Shown piece by piece: positions 1 through 12,095 of a stretch of DNA of 64,000 nucleotides. The stretch is from Takakia lepidozioides. Lineage: Eukaryota > Streptophyta > Takakiopsida > Takakiales > Takakiaceae. The DNA is taken from NCBI GenBank assembly GCA_030704615.1, contig CM060733.1, positions 33,234,001-33,298,000 on the forward strand. Direction: 5' to 3'. How positions within the stretch are numbered: position 1 is the first letter of the stretch; every line of letters begins with the position of its first letter. The translations under genes and the position numbers were made by a program. Under the pieces are notes generated by a model. It was not told the origin of the DNA. It made no database searches and worked only from the letters and a program-made list of their open reading frames with translations.

Positions 1-1727
1 GAGTACACTTAAGCTTGCAGATGGAACGTTATCTAGCTGGTACGTCTAGAGCAGAATCGCTGAAGCTGATAGACAGATAAATAGATAGATAAAGAGAAGC
101 AGTGGCCACTAGTTGTAAGGGCCACTAGTTCTCCTTAAGGCTGCTGCCTCTTTTGGGGTTTGGGCCCTATACAAATCTAGACATGCGCCTATTTCAGGCA
201 ACAGAAGAGTTTTCTAGTTTTGATTTGTCGGCTATAAGACTTTAAGGGATGATGGGATGGGATAAGGGATAATTACACGATGGATGTGAGGTGGATTTCC
301 TTGAAGTATCTGTGTATGCAACAGTTGGGAGATCAAGGTTAATATGTTATACTCCAAATCAAACATTCTAGGATCTACCCTAGACTAAAAAGCAAAGGAT
401 GACGCCTCTGGAAGACGCCTTATAAATTATGGTGTCTCCCCAGATCAAAAGCATAGAGCGTATCATGGCAACCTTGGAGCAAACAATGGAAGAGGGTGCT
501 GGACATAGCGCCCAAAAGCTTCACCCAGAAATCTGCGGCCAATAAGATAATGTGACGCATGAATATAGATATTACTACACGCGAGAGTGAAGCTAGTTCG
601 AAATTTTGAACATACGTGTACTTGAAGATGGAACAACGTTAGGCAGACCTGTAGAGCAGAAGGGACAAAAGAGGAACAGTGCTGGTGTTATATGGAGCTC
701 TGCAAAAACGACATTCTATGAGACTTTTCTTGAGACTAAAGTTCTTTTCTTTCGAAAAAGGGACTGCGCCCCAAAATAGCGCCCGAATGCTTTTCCGTTT
801 GTTTCGTTCACTAATAACAGAGAAGAAGTATAACGAAAAGAGAGCATAGATATTGTTCTTTCGATCTGCAGGCTCTGATCCGCTACGGTATGATCTTCAT
901 ATTCGACATGTCTCTGGTTCACAAATTGCAGCGCAGCAGCAGCAGTTTAGCATAGCATATACTGAGCATATACTATTTCTCTGCTCTAGTACGGAAGTGA
1001 TCTAAAGGAGGGAGGACAGCGCTGAAGCAGTCTTTAATTTCGTTCCTCGATTCTCTGTGCTTACTGTTGTCTGGGAGGAATTTGTAATGCGAGGTTTTTC
1101 TGTTCAAAAGATTGTATCAACTCTGTAAAGTACTGTGCATGATCGGCTGATCAGCCGCATTGTTGACGTGAATTGGGCATAGAGCTCGTTTCGTTTCTCA
1201 TGATTGTGGAGGTGATTAGTGACGGACGAGGAGGTCAAGACAAGACTATTCCTATCAGGCCTGCCGGGTAACATCAAACTGGAGAGGGAGATGATGTACA
1301 ACTTGGTTCGCACGTACGCGGGCTATGAATCTCAAGCCAACTTAAGTACTCCGGACACGGCTACCAGATATCCGTCTATTGTCTTCAATTGTAAGTAGTA
1401 ACAGGAGGAAGGAGATGCAAGGAAAGGGAACACGGTAGGAAATCGAAAGTCAGTTGCTGTAATGGACGTTTGATTGTTTTGTCAATGAGGGGGCAGTTGC
1501 CAGATGTGGATGGGACTTCAATGTCCAGTGAGAGTCAGGCTAGTGTCCTCAGTGAAGCTAAGAAGTGGAACCGCTGATTTATAGTTGTTAACTTGCATGA
1601 GCGATCCATGTTGCATCAAAAAAAAAAAAAAAAAGAAAAAAAAAATCAGGTTTCGCAGGCAAAGCTTCAAGAATTGCGCCAGAATTTCGAGAAATAGATG
1701 GCTTGTGAGGCGGCGTAAATTTCCTCC
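1..1727. other. No gene recognised
   Basis: I see no coding region here that I can support. The only reading frames are short (about 70 codons), start at random and resemble no family I know. An A-rich run at about 1619-1645 could be the tail of an old retroposed copy, but no source sequence is recognisable upstream of it. Confidence 0.5.
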
Positions 1728-1799
1728 TGAAATTTAGGGCCGATTCTGATAAGAGGTAAAAACAGGGTGAAATGTGTTGAAGAAGGTGCCTTCATTACC

Positions 1800-2485
1800 A
1801 GTGCCTGAGTTTATCATTGTGCCGCTGCTCCTGCGGCTTCTAGTTGACCATCTACCCATGCAGGTTTCTTGTAGCTATTGATCCATCTGGTACATTTCCA
1901 GCTTTGGTGATGCAACCATGCACCTCTTTGCCCTTTTCCAGGGCTGCCAGGCTTGCACACGCACTGCAAACGCACACAAACATGATGTGGTCGAACTTCA
2001 CCCTTTCCCCCATCATTTGCTTTCAGGTCTCCAAAGCCCCATCGCCCCTGCTCTGCACACCCTGCAAGCATCGCATTCCACAACACCACATGTTGAACAC
2101 TCCCTTGGCATCCTCAATGGTACCACATTTGGCATACATGGCCACCAGAGAAGTGTTCAGGATGACATCTGGAACAATTGCAGATTTGATCATGTCACCA
2201 GGGATCTCTTTGCCCTTTTCCAGGGCTGCCAGACACACTGCAAACACACACAAACCTTATGTCGGCGGCCTTCACCCCTTCCCCCATCATTCCCTCATAG
2301 GTTGGAGCCACCATCCCGCACCCCTGCTGTGCATACCCTGCAACTATCGCACTCCACGACACCACATCTCGTTCAGCCATAGTGTTGAACACTCCCTTGG
2401 CATCCTCGATGCACCCACATTTGGCATACATGTCCACCAGGACAGGGGCAGTGTTCAGAATGACATCTGGTAATCTGACAGACAT
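1800..2485 (-). pseudogene. Broken PPR repeats, array copy 1
   Basis: Reading the minus strand in shifting frames gives standard plant PPR phrases: PDVILNTA, VDMYAKCGCIEDAKGVF, ERDVVSWSAIVAGYAQQ, and again LAALEKGKEIPGDMIKSAIV with MYAKCGTIEDAKGVF. These match the L and S type motifs of the intact PPR-DYW gene at 7.75-12.1 kb. Frames change at several points and no E or DYW end is present, so it cannot make a working editing factor. It is a fragment of at most two PPR triplets. Confidence 0.75.
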
Positions 2486-2526
2486 TCACCTTTTAGAATT
2501 GTTCCAGCAAATTCCCCAACCCTACT

Positions 2527-2715
2527 GACTTAGAGGCTGTAGTGTCCAAAGCCATGTCCGTTTCCAGAAAATTGTCTGATGAAAATGAAGTTAGGCAGAA
2601 AACTTCCCTGGACTTGTTTCCAGTCTGTGACATGGGGGAGGACAGCATGGATGACCTCAAGGGTCTACCCACTCTTCTGAAATTTAAACTAAGGGCAGGA
2701 ATCCTACCTTTGAAT
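2527..2715 (+). mobile_element. LINE 3' fragment
   Basis: This block is a near copy of 13490-13665, sharing ttagaggctgtagtgtccaa and atggatgacctcaagg. The longer copy at 13 kb joins it to LINE reverse-transcriptase sequence, so this is taken as a scrap of the same non-LTR retrotransposon, inserted in the decayed PPR array. Confidence 0.55.
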
Positions 2716-3640
2716 AGCAAATAGAAGCAGAGAGGAAAGGGAGAGTGCAATTGCACCCAACTCAACTTATCACACTAGTTCCTATGGTCAATTGCATCTG
2801 CTACACTCTGTAATCTGACAGGCATTCACCTATCTGTTACCTGTTTTTGGATACTTTCCTGTTGTCACATTGGCAGTATCATGTCAAAGTCACTCCAAAC
2901 AAAGATTCACTAAACCAGCTAACTTGCAGAATTCAACATGGAAATTTAGGGCCGATTCTGATAAGAAGGAAAAACAGGGTGAAATGTGTTGGAGAAGGTG
3001 CCTTCATTAGCAGTGCCTGATTTTATCCATTGTGCTGCTACTGCTGCGGCTTCCAGTTGACCATCTGTTTCTTGTAGCTATCCTTCCACAGGGAATCATA
3101 GGTAATCTGGAGCTTGAAATCCGGGCCTCTTGGATGAATCTGGACCCACAATCTATCCCTACACTCCTTCAGCTATCCATGCATGTGTACAAATCGTCAA
3201 TACATCCTCAGCCTTGCTGCAGCTAGCAGCTGACACTGACGCCCTAACCCTACCTAAAGTAACATGTCAAAATCACTCCAAACCCACCATAGATCCACCA
3301 ACGAGCTTCTCCTCATCTATGTTATCTGTTTCTGGATATTTTCCTGCTGCTACATCGGCAGTAACTTGTCAAAGTCACTCCTAACCACCACAGATCCACC
3401 CAATGAGCTAACTTACAGAATTCAATATGCATCTCAGGGCCGATGTACACGGACGTGAAGCCTGCCTGGAAAGGAAGTAGTTTTTCCCCTGCAACATTAC
3501 CTGACTACAGCCACAAGCAGCACACACACAAGAGGTCCGTTTGGGTTCATGGTCATTCAAATCCTCCATGGGTCATGACACAAGGTCAAGGTCGACAATG
3601 TGGTGAGGGCACCTTCTTCTTCAACCTATTTCTGCCTGTT

Positions 3641-4197
3641 TTACCCTCTCATCAGACTCCACGCTGCTGCTGCTGCTTCTAGTTGACCATCTACCCATGC
3701 AGGTTGGTAGTAGATATTGGTCCACAAGGAATCATAGGTAATCTGGAGCTTGCACACCAACGTGATGCAGTTGGGCTTCACCCCTTCCCCCATCATTTGC
3801 TTATAGGTCTCCAAAGCCTCCATCCCATGCCCCTGCTGTGCACACCCTACAAGCATCGCACTCCACGACACCACATCTCGTTCAGCCATAATGTTGAAAA
3901 CTCCCTTGGCATCCTCAATGCTCCCACATTTGGCATACATGTCCACCAGAGCAGTGTTCAGGATGACATCTGGTACAATTGCAGATTTGAAGATGTCACC
4001 ATTGATCTCTTTGCCCTTTTCCAGGTCTGCCAGACGCACTGCAAACCGCACACAAACGTTATGTCGGCGGGTTTCACCCCTTCCCCCGTCATTTGCTCAT
4101 AGGTCTCCAAAGCCTCCATCCCGCACCCCTGCTGTGCATACCCTGCGAGCATCGCACTCGACGACATCACATCTCGTTCAGCCATAGTGTTGAACAC
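3641..4197 (-). pseudogene. Broken PPR repeats, array copy 3
   Basis: Two overlapping frames hold PPR motifs: ADLEKGKEINGDIFKSAIV, LVDMYAKCGSIEDAKGVF, ERDVVSWSAMLVGCAQQ and MEALETYKQMMGEGVKPN, and then a second MEALETYEQMTGEGVKPADI. The frames are offset, and the left one runs on into non-PPR repeat sequence. It is the best preserved copy in the array, with about one and a half PPR triplets, and it has no start, targeting part or DYW end. Confidence 0.75.
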
Positions 4198-4803
4198 TCT
4201 CTTGGCATCCTCGATGCACCCACATTTGGCCTACATGTCCACAAGGGCAGAGACAGTGTTCAGAATGACATCTGGTAATCTGACAGGCATTCACCTTTTT
4301 GCCTCGGTTGTCCCACCATTGGCTGGGGTCAGAAAAGTATTCATTCCACAGCTTCTCCTCGTCTCAGCTGTTACCTGTTTCTGGATACTTCCCTGTTGTC
4401 ACATTGGCAGTACCATGTCAAAGTCGCTCCAAACTATCAAAGGCTCACTCAACCAGCTAACTTGCAGAATTCAACATAACACGCTGAATGAGTTTTTTGT
4501 TCTGCTGGTAACGTTATTCCTCTTGGTTCCTGCATGACACAATTCTTGATTGAACAGAGGTCTCTTGCCTCTTTATATACCCTTAGTATCCTGAATTAAG
4601 GATTCTTTCTCTTTACCAAGCTCGTGTGATACATAAACAATATCTGCAGACAGGAATGAAACAGCTCGATGTAATAAGGACAGACAACTACCTTCTTGAC
4701 AACCTCCTGCATCAGCATCGGTGAACATGGATTGGGCACTCTATGGCGTATGCGGTGTCCGAAGACCTGCCAGCTTCACAACCAAACTAACTCAGCAAAA
4801 TGC

Positions 4804-5172
4804 TTACTGCCAGAGACCACCTAGCTTTGTCTGGCTCCATGTGAAGGATGCTTTCACAAGACTTGTCCCGGTATGACAAACAACCACATTGGCTGTTTTG
4901 GAGCATGCTGACATGCACTCCTTAAGCACCCCCACTTGAATGGATTCTAGAGACTTAGCCTGGTTGGAGTTATCAACCCATATAGCAGATCCGTACTCCA
5001 AGGCAGGTCTAATAACGCGGCAAAGCAAGGTTTTCTTGACCTCGGAGTTAATCCCTCTGCAGTGAAAATTTTTAGTGAGACTCAGCGCTTTGCCCTTGCC
5101 AGTTTGAACAACTTTTTGGATGTGTGCATCCCAGTTACAGTTGGAGAGAGAGAGAGAGAGAGTTTTTACCAA
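4804..5172 (-). mobile_element. LINE reverse transcriptase C-terminal fragment
   Basis: The translated piece has the thumb region found just after the RT domain of many non-LTR retrotransposons: NWDAHIQKVVQ (a start like W..HI..), then VKKTLLCRVIRPALEYGSAIW (compare the family pattern L.....RP.LEYGS.VW), then LESIQVGVLKECM. The catalytic RT part is absent. The piece starts next to a (GA)n tract at 5146-5161. A close relative on the plus strand lies at 13022-13815. It is a dead fragment. Confidence 0.7.
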
Positions 5173-5920
5173 AATGGTTTCCTGGTGGGATGCAGTCTCC
5201 TGTCAGAAAGAGATGATTAAACTAAGGGTGTCATGCGGGATAATTGGGGAAAAACAGAGGCACCAGGAGGCGACCCTATAATCATGAAGCCCCCTTCCCC
5301 AAAAGTACCTATGCGCATTGGACGTCCAGACAGAGACAATCCTGTCATCAAGTACTTTGACCACCCTGATGCTCATTTGAAAAAGCCGATGGCCGGGTGA
5401 TTTTGAGCGGTTCTGTTCTGAACGTGTGGAACGCCCGAAAATTGCAGAGCCACACTAACCATACTTTCCTGCATTGAAGGTAGACATTGATTAACCCCTC
5501 TTCAACTATCTCTAACGCATCCAGATTACGTTTATCCAGGCAAACACACAAGGCAAAGTGAAGGAAGCTAACATTTACTCTTTGTACTGGTGGTGTGCTT
5601 GTTTATTGGTTTGATCCAGATTCAGGCCTTCATGCTGCCATTTCTAGAGCCTGCCCATAGAGTTGTAAAAGTGCAAGATGATGTACATGTTTGAACATTG
5701 TTGTTTAATGTGAAACAGTGGCACAACTTACAAGATGGTGTGCACCAGGGGAAGTCATTGGCAGGTGGCTTTCTTTCACCATCAGATTTGTTTTGATGGA
5801 TGCTACTGCCATTATGGGAATGCTTCACCTTTGTCTTTCTATCCATCTCCGTTGATGTACACTCCACATTTTAGACCCAACATCCTTCATTTGAAGAGAG
5901 CAGAACACACACCTCTGATT
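5173..5920. other. No gene recognised
   Basis: This is a gene-free stretch between the LINE scrap and the terminal exons of the hypothetical gene at 5921-6660. Part of it, next to position 5920, may be 3' untranslated or flanking DNA of that gene. Nothing else stands out. Confidence 0.4.
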
Positions 5921-6660
5921 TAAGCATTATCCTCACGTAGTCTCTGTTCTTCTTCCATCAGCACTTGTTTCTGTCTCTCCAGCACAAAGACGTTCCAGCA
6001 TGCAATCTCATCTTTATCCTTTGAATATTCCTCAATCTTTTCTTCTAGAAGATGTATCTGTTCCTCGTAGTTGCTGAAGCCATGAATCATGAGGCATCTA
6101 AGTTCAGTCATGATATGGATCCACCTCAGGCAATACTGCAGCTTCTCCTGGTCGTCAGTCGACGACCCAACTCCTTTTGGAGATAAGCCCACCGCTTCTG
6201 GAGATACTTTTTCAATCGCAATCAATAACTCCCCTGGCTCCTTAACCTGGGAAGAAAACAAATACCGACACATCACTTTGTCTACTTGGCAGCACACTCC
6301 TACATCCTAAGACTGCAGGACTGGGACATGTCTGTTTCTGGGAAAGCAGGCCACCTTCAATATGTTTAGCTTTTCACTGGGTAAGTCCTGATCCCCGGTT
6401 GCCCACACAACCTGCTGCTGGCAGGCGGGCAGGCAGTCTACCTGCAAGTCTTGTTGCCATGAGGGATTGACTATCCCCTTCTAGGTAGCCGGGACCAGTT
6501 TACTCAATAAATTAAAAGGATGGTGCCATCTAAATGGATCACAGTAGCCAACAGGTGAAATCAGCTCACCTTCCTGTCAACAGTCTCTTGATCGCTTTGC
6601 GCATCAAGTTTCTCTTGCTCTTCCATGTGGGCTCTTTCTCGCTCAAAATTTGCATAAAAT
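5921..6660 (-). pseudogene. Last two exons of an unrecognised coiled-coil gene, 5' end cut by LTR sequence
   Basis: Two minus-strand exons fit together. The first, about 6660 down to 6572, reads GFYANFERERAHMEEQEKL and so on to ETVDRK and ends at a donor AAG|GTGAGC. The second starts after the acceptor cttcccag at about 6250, with VKEPGELLIAIEKV, and runs to a stop at 5921-5923 after EEEQRLREDNA. Both are phase 0. The protein end is rich in Glu, Lys and Gln and looks like a coiled coil (YEEQIHLLEEKIEEYSKDK). I do not recognise the family. The upstream side joins LTR-like sequence at about 6661, so the gene appears truncated, though this could be an exon of a captured gene piece. Confidence 0.45.
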
Positions 6661-7075
6661 CCCTTGGCTGGGACTTGGAGGAAGTCGGCCGAACTAGCTA
6701 GTGGAGAGTAGAGTTCTTTGACATGGGATGCCACGGTACGGTAACAAACTCCTTTATGTGGGACGCCACAACTTGGATGTTAGTTTCTAAAAAATGGACA
6801 AATCGATGAGGACATCGACTCCCTGTTGGTAGGGGGTGTGTGTTGCGACCCTTTGCCTTGAGGGCGAGGGGTCGGGACACAAGAGGGGGGGGGGGTGCCC
6901 CTGTGGGTTGGGGCAATGTTGGGGCGGTGGCAACAATAGGAACGGGGCTGAAGCATCCTTGAGTGCTCAAGGCACTCAAGGAGGCGGAGGCGCTCACTAG
7001 GTGTATCCTCGCACATTGGGTTGCGGTGGGGGTGGGTACACCAGGAGAGGTGGTCTACCCTATACACAATTATAG
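6661..7075 (-). mobile_element. LTR fragment of the chromovirus family
   Basis: This block matches 56240-56630 in reverse orientation over about 400 bp, including gcgcctccgcctcctt, the phrase encoding TGSRCPHR, and the end agttcggccgacttcctcc. The 56-kb copy lies inside the 3' LTR of the chromovirus at 55.7-60.2 kb, so this is a partial LTR (U3 part) of the same family. No matching ends or target duplication were seen. Confidence 0.65.
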
Positions 7076-7317
7076 GTTATTAGCAATGGATACCGTGGAT
7101 ACATATACTCTTTTTATAGAGGGAAGGATCAGATGTGTTTCTTGAATGAGTGCCTGTGCTACTGGTTAGATACTTCAGTCCTCTCAGTGCAATCCTTGTA
7201 TGCATTAGTGTGTCATGAGATATGGATTCAGGACTGGAATTGTCCCTGATTACTGTGGAACCTAATTTTGACTGCAGAAGTGGGAGCCCAATTTTCACAA
7301 CTGGAACTCTGTCAAAT

Positions 7318-7500
7318 TCCTTTTTTACAGGGAAACCCTCACAATTTGGGCCCTTTACAGAGGAGGGGGGAAATTAACCCCTTTCATATAAGCCATTAAC
7401 CGCAAATGATCAAGACAGGATCAAGACACCATCCCCAGACCGGCCCGCCATGAAACCACACCAATCCACTCAAATATACTTGTCAGCTCAAATTGGATGC
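7318..7500 (-). repeat. Possible SINE tail
   Basis: The start (ttttttacagggaaaccctcacaa, then a run like ggggaaattaacc) loosely resembles the body of the tRNA-derived SINE at 34077-34305 in the same orientation. No tRNA-like head is visible on the right side, so it would be 5'-truncated. The match is weak. Confidence 0.25.
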
Positions 7501-7749
7501 CTCTTCACACATGGCAAGAGAAGGAATGGGATTCAGCCTCTGTTGGTGCAAAACTCCAAACCCCAACAACACCAGGGCTTTCTGTGATGTGCATGCTACT
7601 GCAATCTGTTTGACGGACTCCTTTGCAAAAAGGTGCATTACACTTGCCTGCTGCTCTGGAATAAATAAATTGTTTCATCCAATGTGATCTATTAACAATT
7701 ATGACCATTCTGCATACAGATGCACTTTCTGTCATGCATGTTGCTCTTT

Positions 7750-10700
7750 CTACCAGTAATCCCCACAAGAACAAATCCCATCTTGGAAGTGGTGGAAGCG
7801 GTTGGCATCGCGTACGACCAGTGCTCGCCCAACAATCTTTGAGATGAGCTTTGTGGCAGTGTGGCAGTCACCACACACCCGAAGGTTCTTCATGATGCTT
7901 ATAGGGGTCCCAGGGGGTGTGCTAATCAGGCCAAAACAAATTGCCAATCTCTCACTATGGTAGCAAAGAGAATTTTCCTTTTGGTCCTCCTTCACATCAT
8001 GCAACACAAAGCGTGTGTCAGGAACGTATCCTGCCTCCTTCATTGGCCCCGACAATCTCTTCAGCTCGATATGGATTTCCTCAATTCTTTGATGCGATTT
8101 GTCGTCCACAATGAATCTATGTAATTGGTTGTCCACTTCAATGCAACTGTGCCCTGGTTCTTTTATTACACCTCTGTCTTCCATCATTTTCCTCACCTTT
8201 GCTGTATCGTCCCACCTGCCAGCCGCAGCATAGATGTTTGATAGCAGCACATAAGTTGCAGCTTCCTCTGGATCCGACTCGAAAAGGGATTTTGCTGCAC
8301 ATTCTGCTAACTCCACATCACCGTGAATTCTGCAGGCATTAAGCAAGGCACCCCACACTGAAGCACCTGGTTTGATTGGCATTTCATTAATTAGGACCTC
8401 TGCCTCATGCAATCGACCTGCACGGCCAAGAAGGTCCACCATGCAGCTAAAATGCTCAACGGTAGGAGTAAGGCCATGAGCCTGACTCATAGAATCAAAG
8501 TAGTGGAGGCCTTCATCCACTAGGCCCACATGGCTACATACAGACAGAACACATACAAAGGTGATACTGTTCGGCTTGAAGCCTTCCTGCTGCATTTGTT
8601 GAAATAGGTCAAGGGCCATCCTACCAAACCCATGCTGACTGTATCCTGCTATCATCACATTCCATGATACCACATCTCGTTTAGTCATAGTTTTGAACAC
8701 TTGATGGGCATCCTTTATGCTCCCACACTTGGCATACATGTCAACAAGACTGTTCTCCACAGTGATATCTGGGTCAATTCCAGATTTGATGATGTCATTG
8801 TGGACCTTTTTGCCCTTTTCCAGGGCTGCCAGGCTGGCACATGCCTTGAGAACACAACAGAATGATACCTTGTCAGGCTTCACCCCTTCCTGTATCATCT
8901 GTTCATACAACTTGAAAGCCTCTCTCCCACACCCATTCTGGGCATATCCTGCAATCATTGCACTCCAGGCGATCACATCACTTCGGTGGGCTGTATTGTC
9001 AAACACTTGACGTGCATCCGTTATGCTCCCACATTTGGCGTACATATTGACAAGGGCCGTCTCCAGAATGATATCTGGTGCAATTCCAGCTTCAATAATG
9101 TCAGCATGGACCTTTTCCCCATTTTCCAGGCCTCCCAGGCTGGCACATGCATTGAGAACACAAATGAACGTGACTTTGTCGGGTGTCACCCCTTCTCTGA
9201 TCATTTGTTCATACATCTCAAAAGCCTCCCTACCACACCCATGCTGAGCATATCCTGCAATCATCGCACTCCATGATACCACATTGGGTTTTAAGCCCTC
9301 CTGTTGCATTTGCTTAAACAGCTGCAGGGCGTCTCCAGTACACCCATGCTGAGCATATCCTGTTATCATGACATTCCATGACACCACATTGCGTTGAGCC
9401 ATGTTGTCAAACATTTGACACGAGTCCTTCATGCTCCCGCATTTGGCATACATGCTAACAAGGGCAGTCTCTAGAATGATATCTGGCGCAATGCCAGCTT
9501 TATTGATGTCAGCATGGACCTCTTTGCCCTTTTCCAGGGCTGCCAGGCCGGCACATGCATTGAGAACACAAATGAAGGTGACTTTGTCAGGTGTCACCCC
9601 TTCCAATATCATTCGCTTATACATCTCAAAAGCCTCAATCCCACACCCATGCTGAGCATATCCTGTAATCATTGTGTTCCATGAGACCACATCCCGTTTA
9701 GCCATATTGTCAAACATTTGACAAGCATCCTTCATGCTCCTGCATTTGGCATACATGTCGACAAGGGTATTTTCCAGAGTGATATTTGGCTCAATTCCTG
9801 CTTTTCTGATATCGCCATGGACCTCTATGCCCTTTTCCAGGGCTGCCAGGCTTGCACATGCCTTGAGAACAGAAATGAATGCGACCTTGTCAGGTGTCAC
9901 TCCCTCCCGCGTCATCTGTTCATACATCTCCAAAGCCTCTCTACCATACCCATGCTGAGTATATCCTGCAATCATGGTGCTCCATGACACCACATTTCGT
10001 TGGCCCATATTATCAAATACTTCACGTGCATTATTCATATTCCCGCATTTGGCATACATAGTAGCAAGGGCAGTCTCCAGAATAACATCTGGCACAAGTC
10101 CAGATTTGTTGATTTCAGCATGGATCTCTCTGCCCTTTTCCAGGGCTCGTAGGCTGGCACAAGCCTTGAGAACACAAATGAATGTGACGTTATTGGGTGA
10201 AGCTCCTTCCCATCTCATTTGGTAATACATCTCCAAAGCCTCCCTGCAATACCCATGCTTCACATATCCTGCCATCATTGCAGTCCATGTAAATACATCC
10301 CGTTCAGGCATTTTATCAAAAACTTGGCGTGCGTTCACCACACTCCCACACTTGGCATACATGTTGACAAGGGTGTTGAGTAGTAAGATGTTTGGCTTGA
10401 ATCCACTTTGAATAATGTGGGCATGCACCTGCTTTCCCTCTTCTAGAACTTTCATCTTGATGCACTTCTGCAAAAGACACACATAAGTGTCGGAGTCTGC
10501 CGGAATGTCCCGTTGGTTCAAATTGTACAGGGCTTCTTTCAGTCGTCCTGCCATACACAGAGTTTTCACATCAACACATTGTGCATGACCTTGTATCATG
10601 GCAGCTATCTCTGCTTTCACCCAAGGAGGGTTCGACAAACCCTCAATCCAAAGGGCCTCCTTTGTGCGCTTATGTCTGAAGTCTGGTGATCTTGGGCTCT

Positions 10701-12095
10701 TCTGTTAAAACGACCAGTGGGCGCTGAGCAGCCATAGCTTCAACCACAGCCTCACCTAGACCCAGCTACAACCAGCAAAGCTCCAAGCATGTACAGGGAA
10801 GAAGCTTGAGAAACCTATTTTCATGCCCTGCTAACAAGGAAGAACAACCTACTGTAAGAACCATGCTTTTGCTGCTTTTTTGAACAAAGAGCACAATTAT
10901 CATTACAGAAGCAAATGGAGGTACCGGAAAATCCACCAAAAATCATCATGCCACTTTCAGCCTCCTTCAAAATCTCCCACAATAAAGATAGCCTCACCTT
11001 GTCAAACCTGTTGTCCCACCACTGTGAAGGATCTGAGAGAAACTCCCGCCAGAGCTGATCTATGCTCATTGTGTCTCCTGCATGCAAACAGAAGTCAAGC
11101 ATAGATCTACAGCAGCTCGTGTAGGCTGAGTCTCATTGCGCAGTGGCATAGTCTCCCCAGTGGGCTTCCCATGGAAGTAATCAACTTGTTTCTCTGTTTC
11201 TCTCCAGAAATGTTCACAGTTTAACTGGCTCCCTATGTGTCCAAATGGCTCCTATGTGTCCAAAATATGCAGAGTGTTATATTATGTGTTTGTTCTGCAT
11301 AGTTTTTTTCATGATCTTTTTGGGTTTTTCAAGGACCTCATAAAGTGTTTCTCTGTCTATCTCTCCTGTTCGCCAGAATTGGGCACAGAACTACAGCAGA
11401 CGTCACATGAGTACATCTCTCTCCCTCTCCAGCTTCTCAAGCTTGGTGCCACTCATGCATACAGACATGTGTCCAAAATTTTCTGGACTGGGGACTAGAG
11501 CAGCAGTGATTTTTAGCATGACCTACATCAATCCTCCACTCCCTGAAATTGGATTCTCTTTGGCTGTGGGCTATATTTGCATGTTCAATTCCATACCCTG
11601 GTAGGTAGAAACCCCACAATTGACTCGGGACTATTTCCTTGAAGGAAGCGTCATAGCCATTACTAGCAGGACCAATCAATAAGTGCATCCCTCTTCTACC
11701 TCATTCTCCATAGGTTAGTGAATGTTGGTTTCCACTTCTCCACAACAATTGAAGGACAACAAGATTGTCAATTCCACTCATGTACGACCATAAAGTAAAC
11801 ATCTAGGACGGTCAAGGACAACATCGAGGCTGTGTTGAGAGAAGCAGAAAATTCTAAGCAAATATGCACGTCTTTTACCTTTCTCCGCTATCTCTGGTGG
11901 ATAGGGAAGCATCGTAGCCACCACTCGCACGGGTCTGGGGCCCGACAATGCCAAACTGGATACCCATATCACCTCCATGTCCTTTAATCTGTTATATGAT
12001 GTGAGGTTTTCCACCAATTCGTCGAATGGAGAAAAGGGGGGCTTTGATATAGCCGATCCCTGCGTGCTCAGGAGAGCTCCGAAGCTCTCCACCAT
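7750..12095 (-). CDS. PPR protein, DYW class, with N-terminal PDF-like motif; organelle C-to-U RNA editing factor
   Basis: Proposed exons: 12095-11879, 11077-10998 and 10701-7750, with introns of 801 and 296 bp. They join in frame and give 1082 residues. The start is the first ATG after an in-frame stop. Residues 82-118 hold W..FLSDPSQWWDNR..K and SPDFRHKRTKEALWI, the PDF motif known from plant organelle single-strand DNA-binding (OSB) proteins. Then come about six PPR triplets, each with a MYAKC motif, then E/E+ and a DYW domain with CYHSERLAI, CGDCH and the end CSCGDYW. Zinc and catalytic residues HxE and CxxC are present. The family edits C to U in plastid or mitochondrial RNA. The 3' exon alone lacks an ATG near its start, which is what showed the upstream exons. 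Intron placement is inferred. Confidence 0.85.

Larger units (their letters stand above)
1728..4480. repeat. Tandem array of decayed PPR-derived units
   Basis: The same blocks recur three times. A lead block beginning near gggccgattctgataag occurs at 1735 and 2947. The phrase agttgaccatct occurs near 1843, 3056 and 3682. A tail block with the phrase gacaggcattcacc and an end near gcagaattcaac occurs around 2474-2500, 2812-2940, 3320-3430 and 4277-4475. Between them lie broken PPR pieces on the minus strand. The copies differ by many substitutions and indels, so the array is old. Confidence 0.7.

Noticed and set aside
1844-2473. Plus-strand frame of 209 codons
   Set aside because: It is the antisense of decayed PPR repeats; the minus strand carries the recognisable MYAKC and VVSWSA motifs.
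8717-10225. Chain of plus-strand frames with repeated MLPHLAYM phrases
   Set aside because: They lie opposite the PPR exon and repeat only because the PPR motifs repeat.
11235-11604. Short plus-strand frames between PPR exons
   Set aside because: They lie in the proposed 801-bp intron and have no recognisable content.
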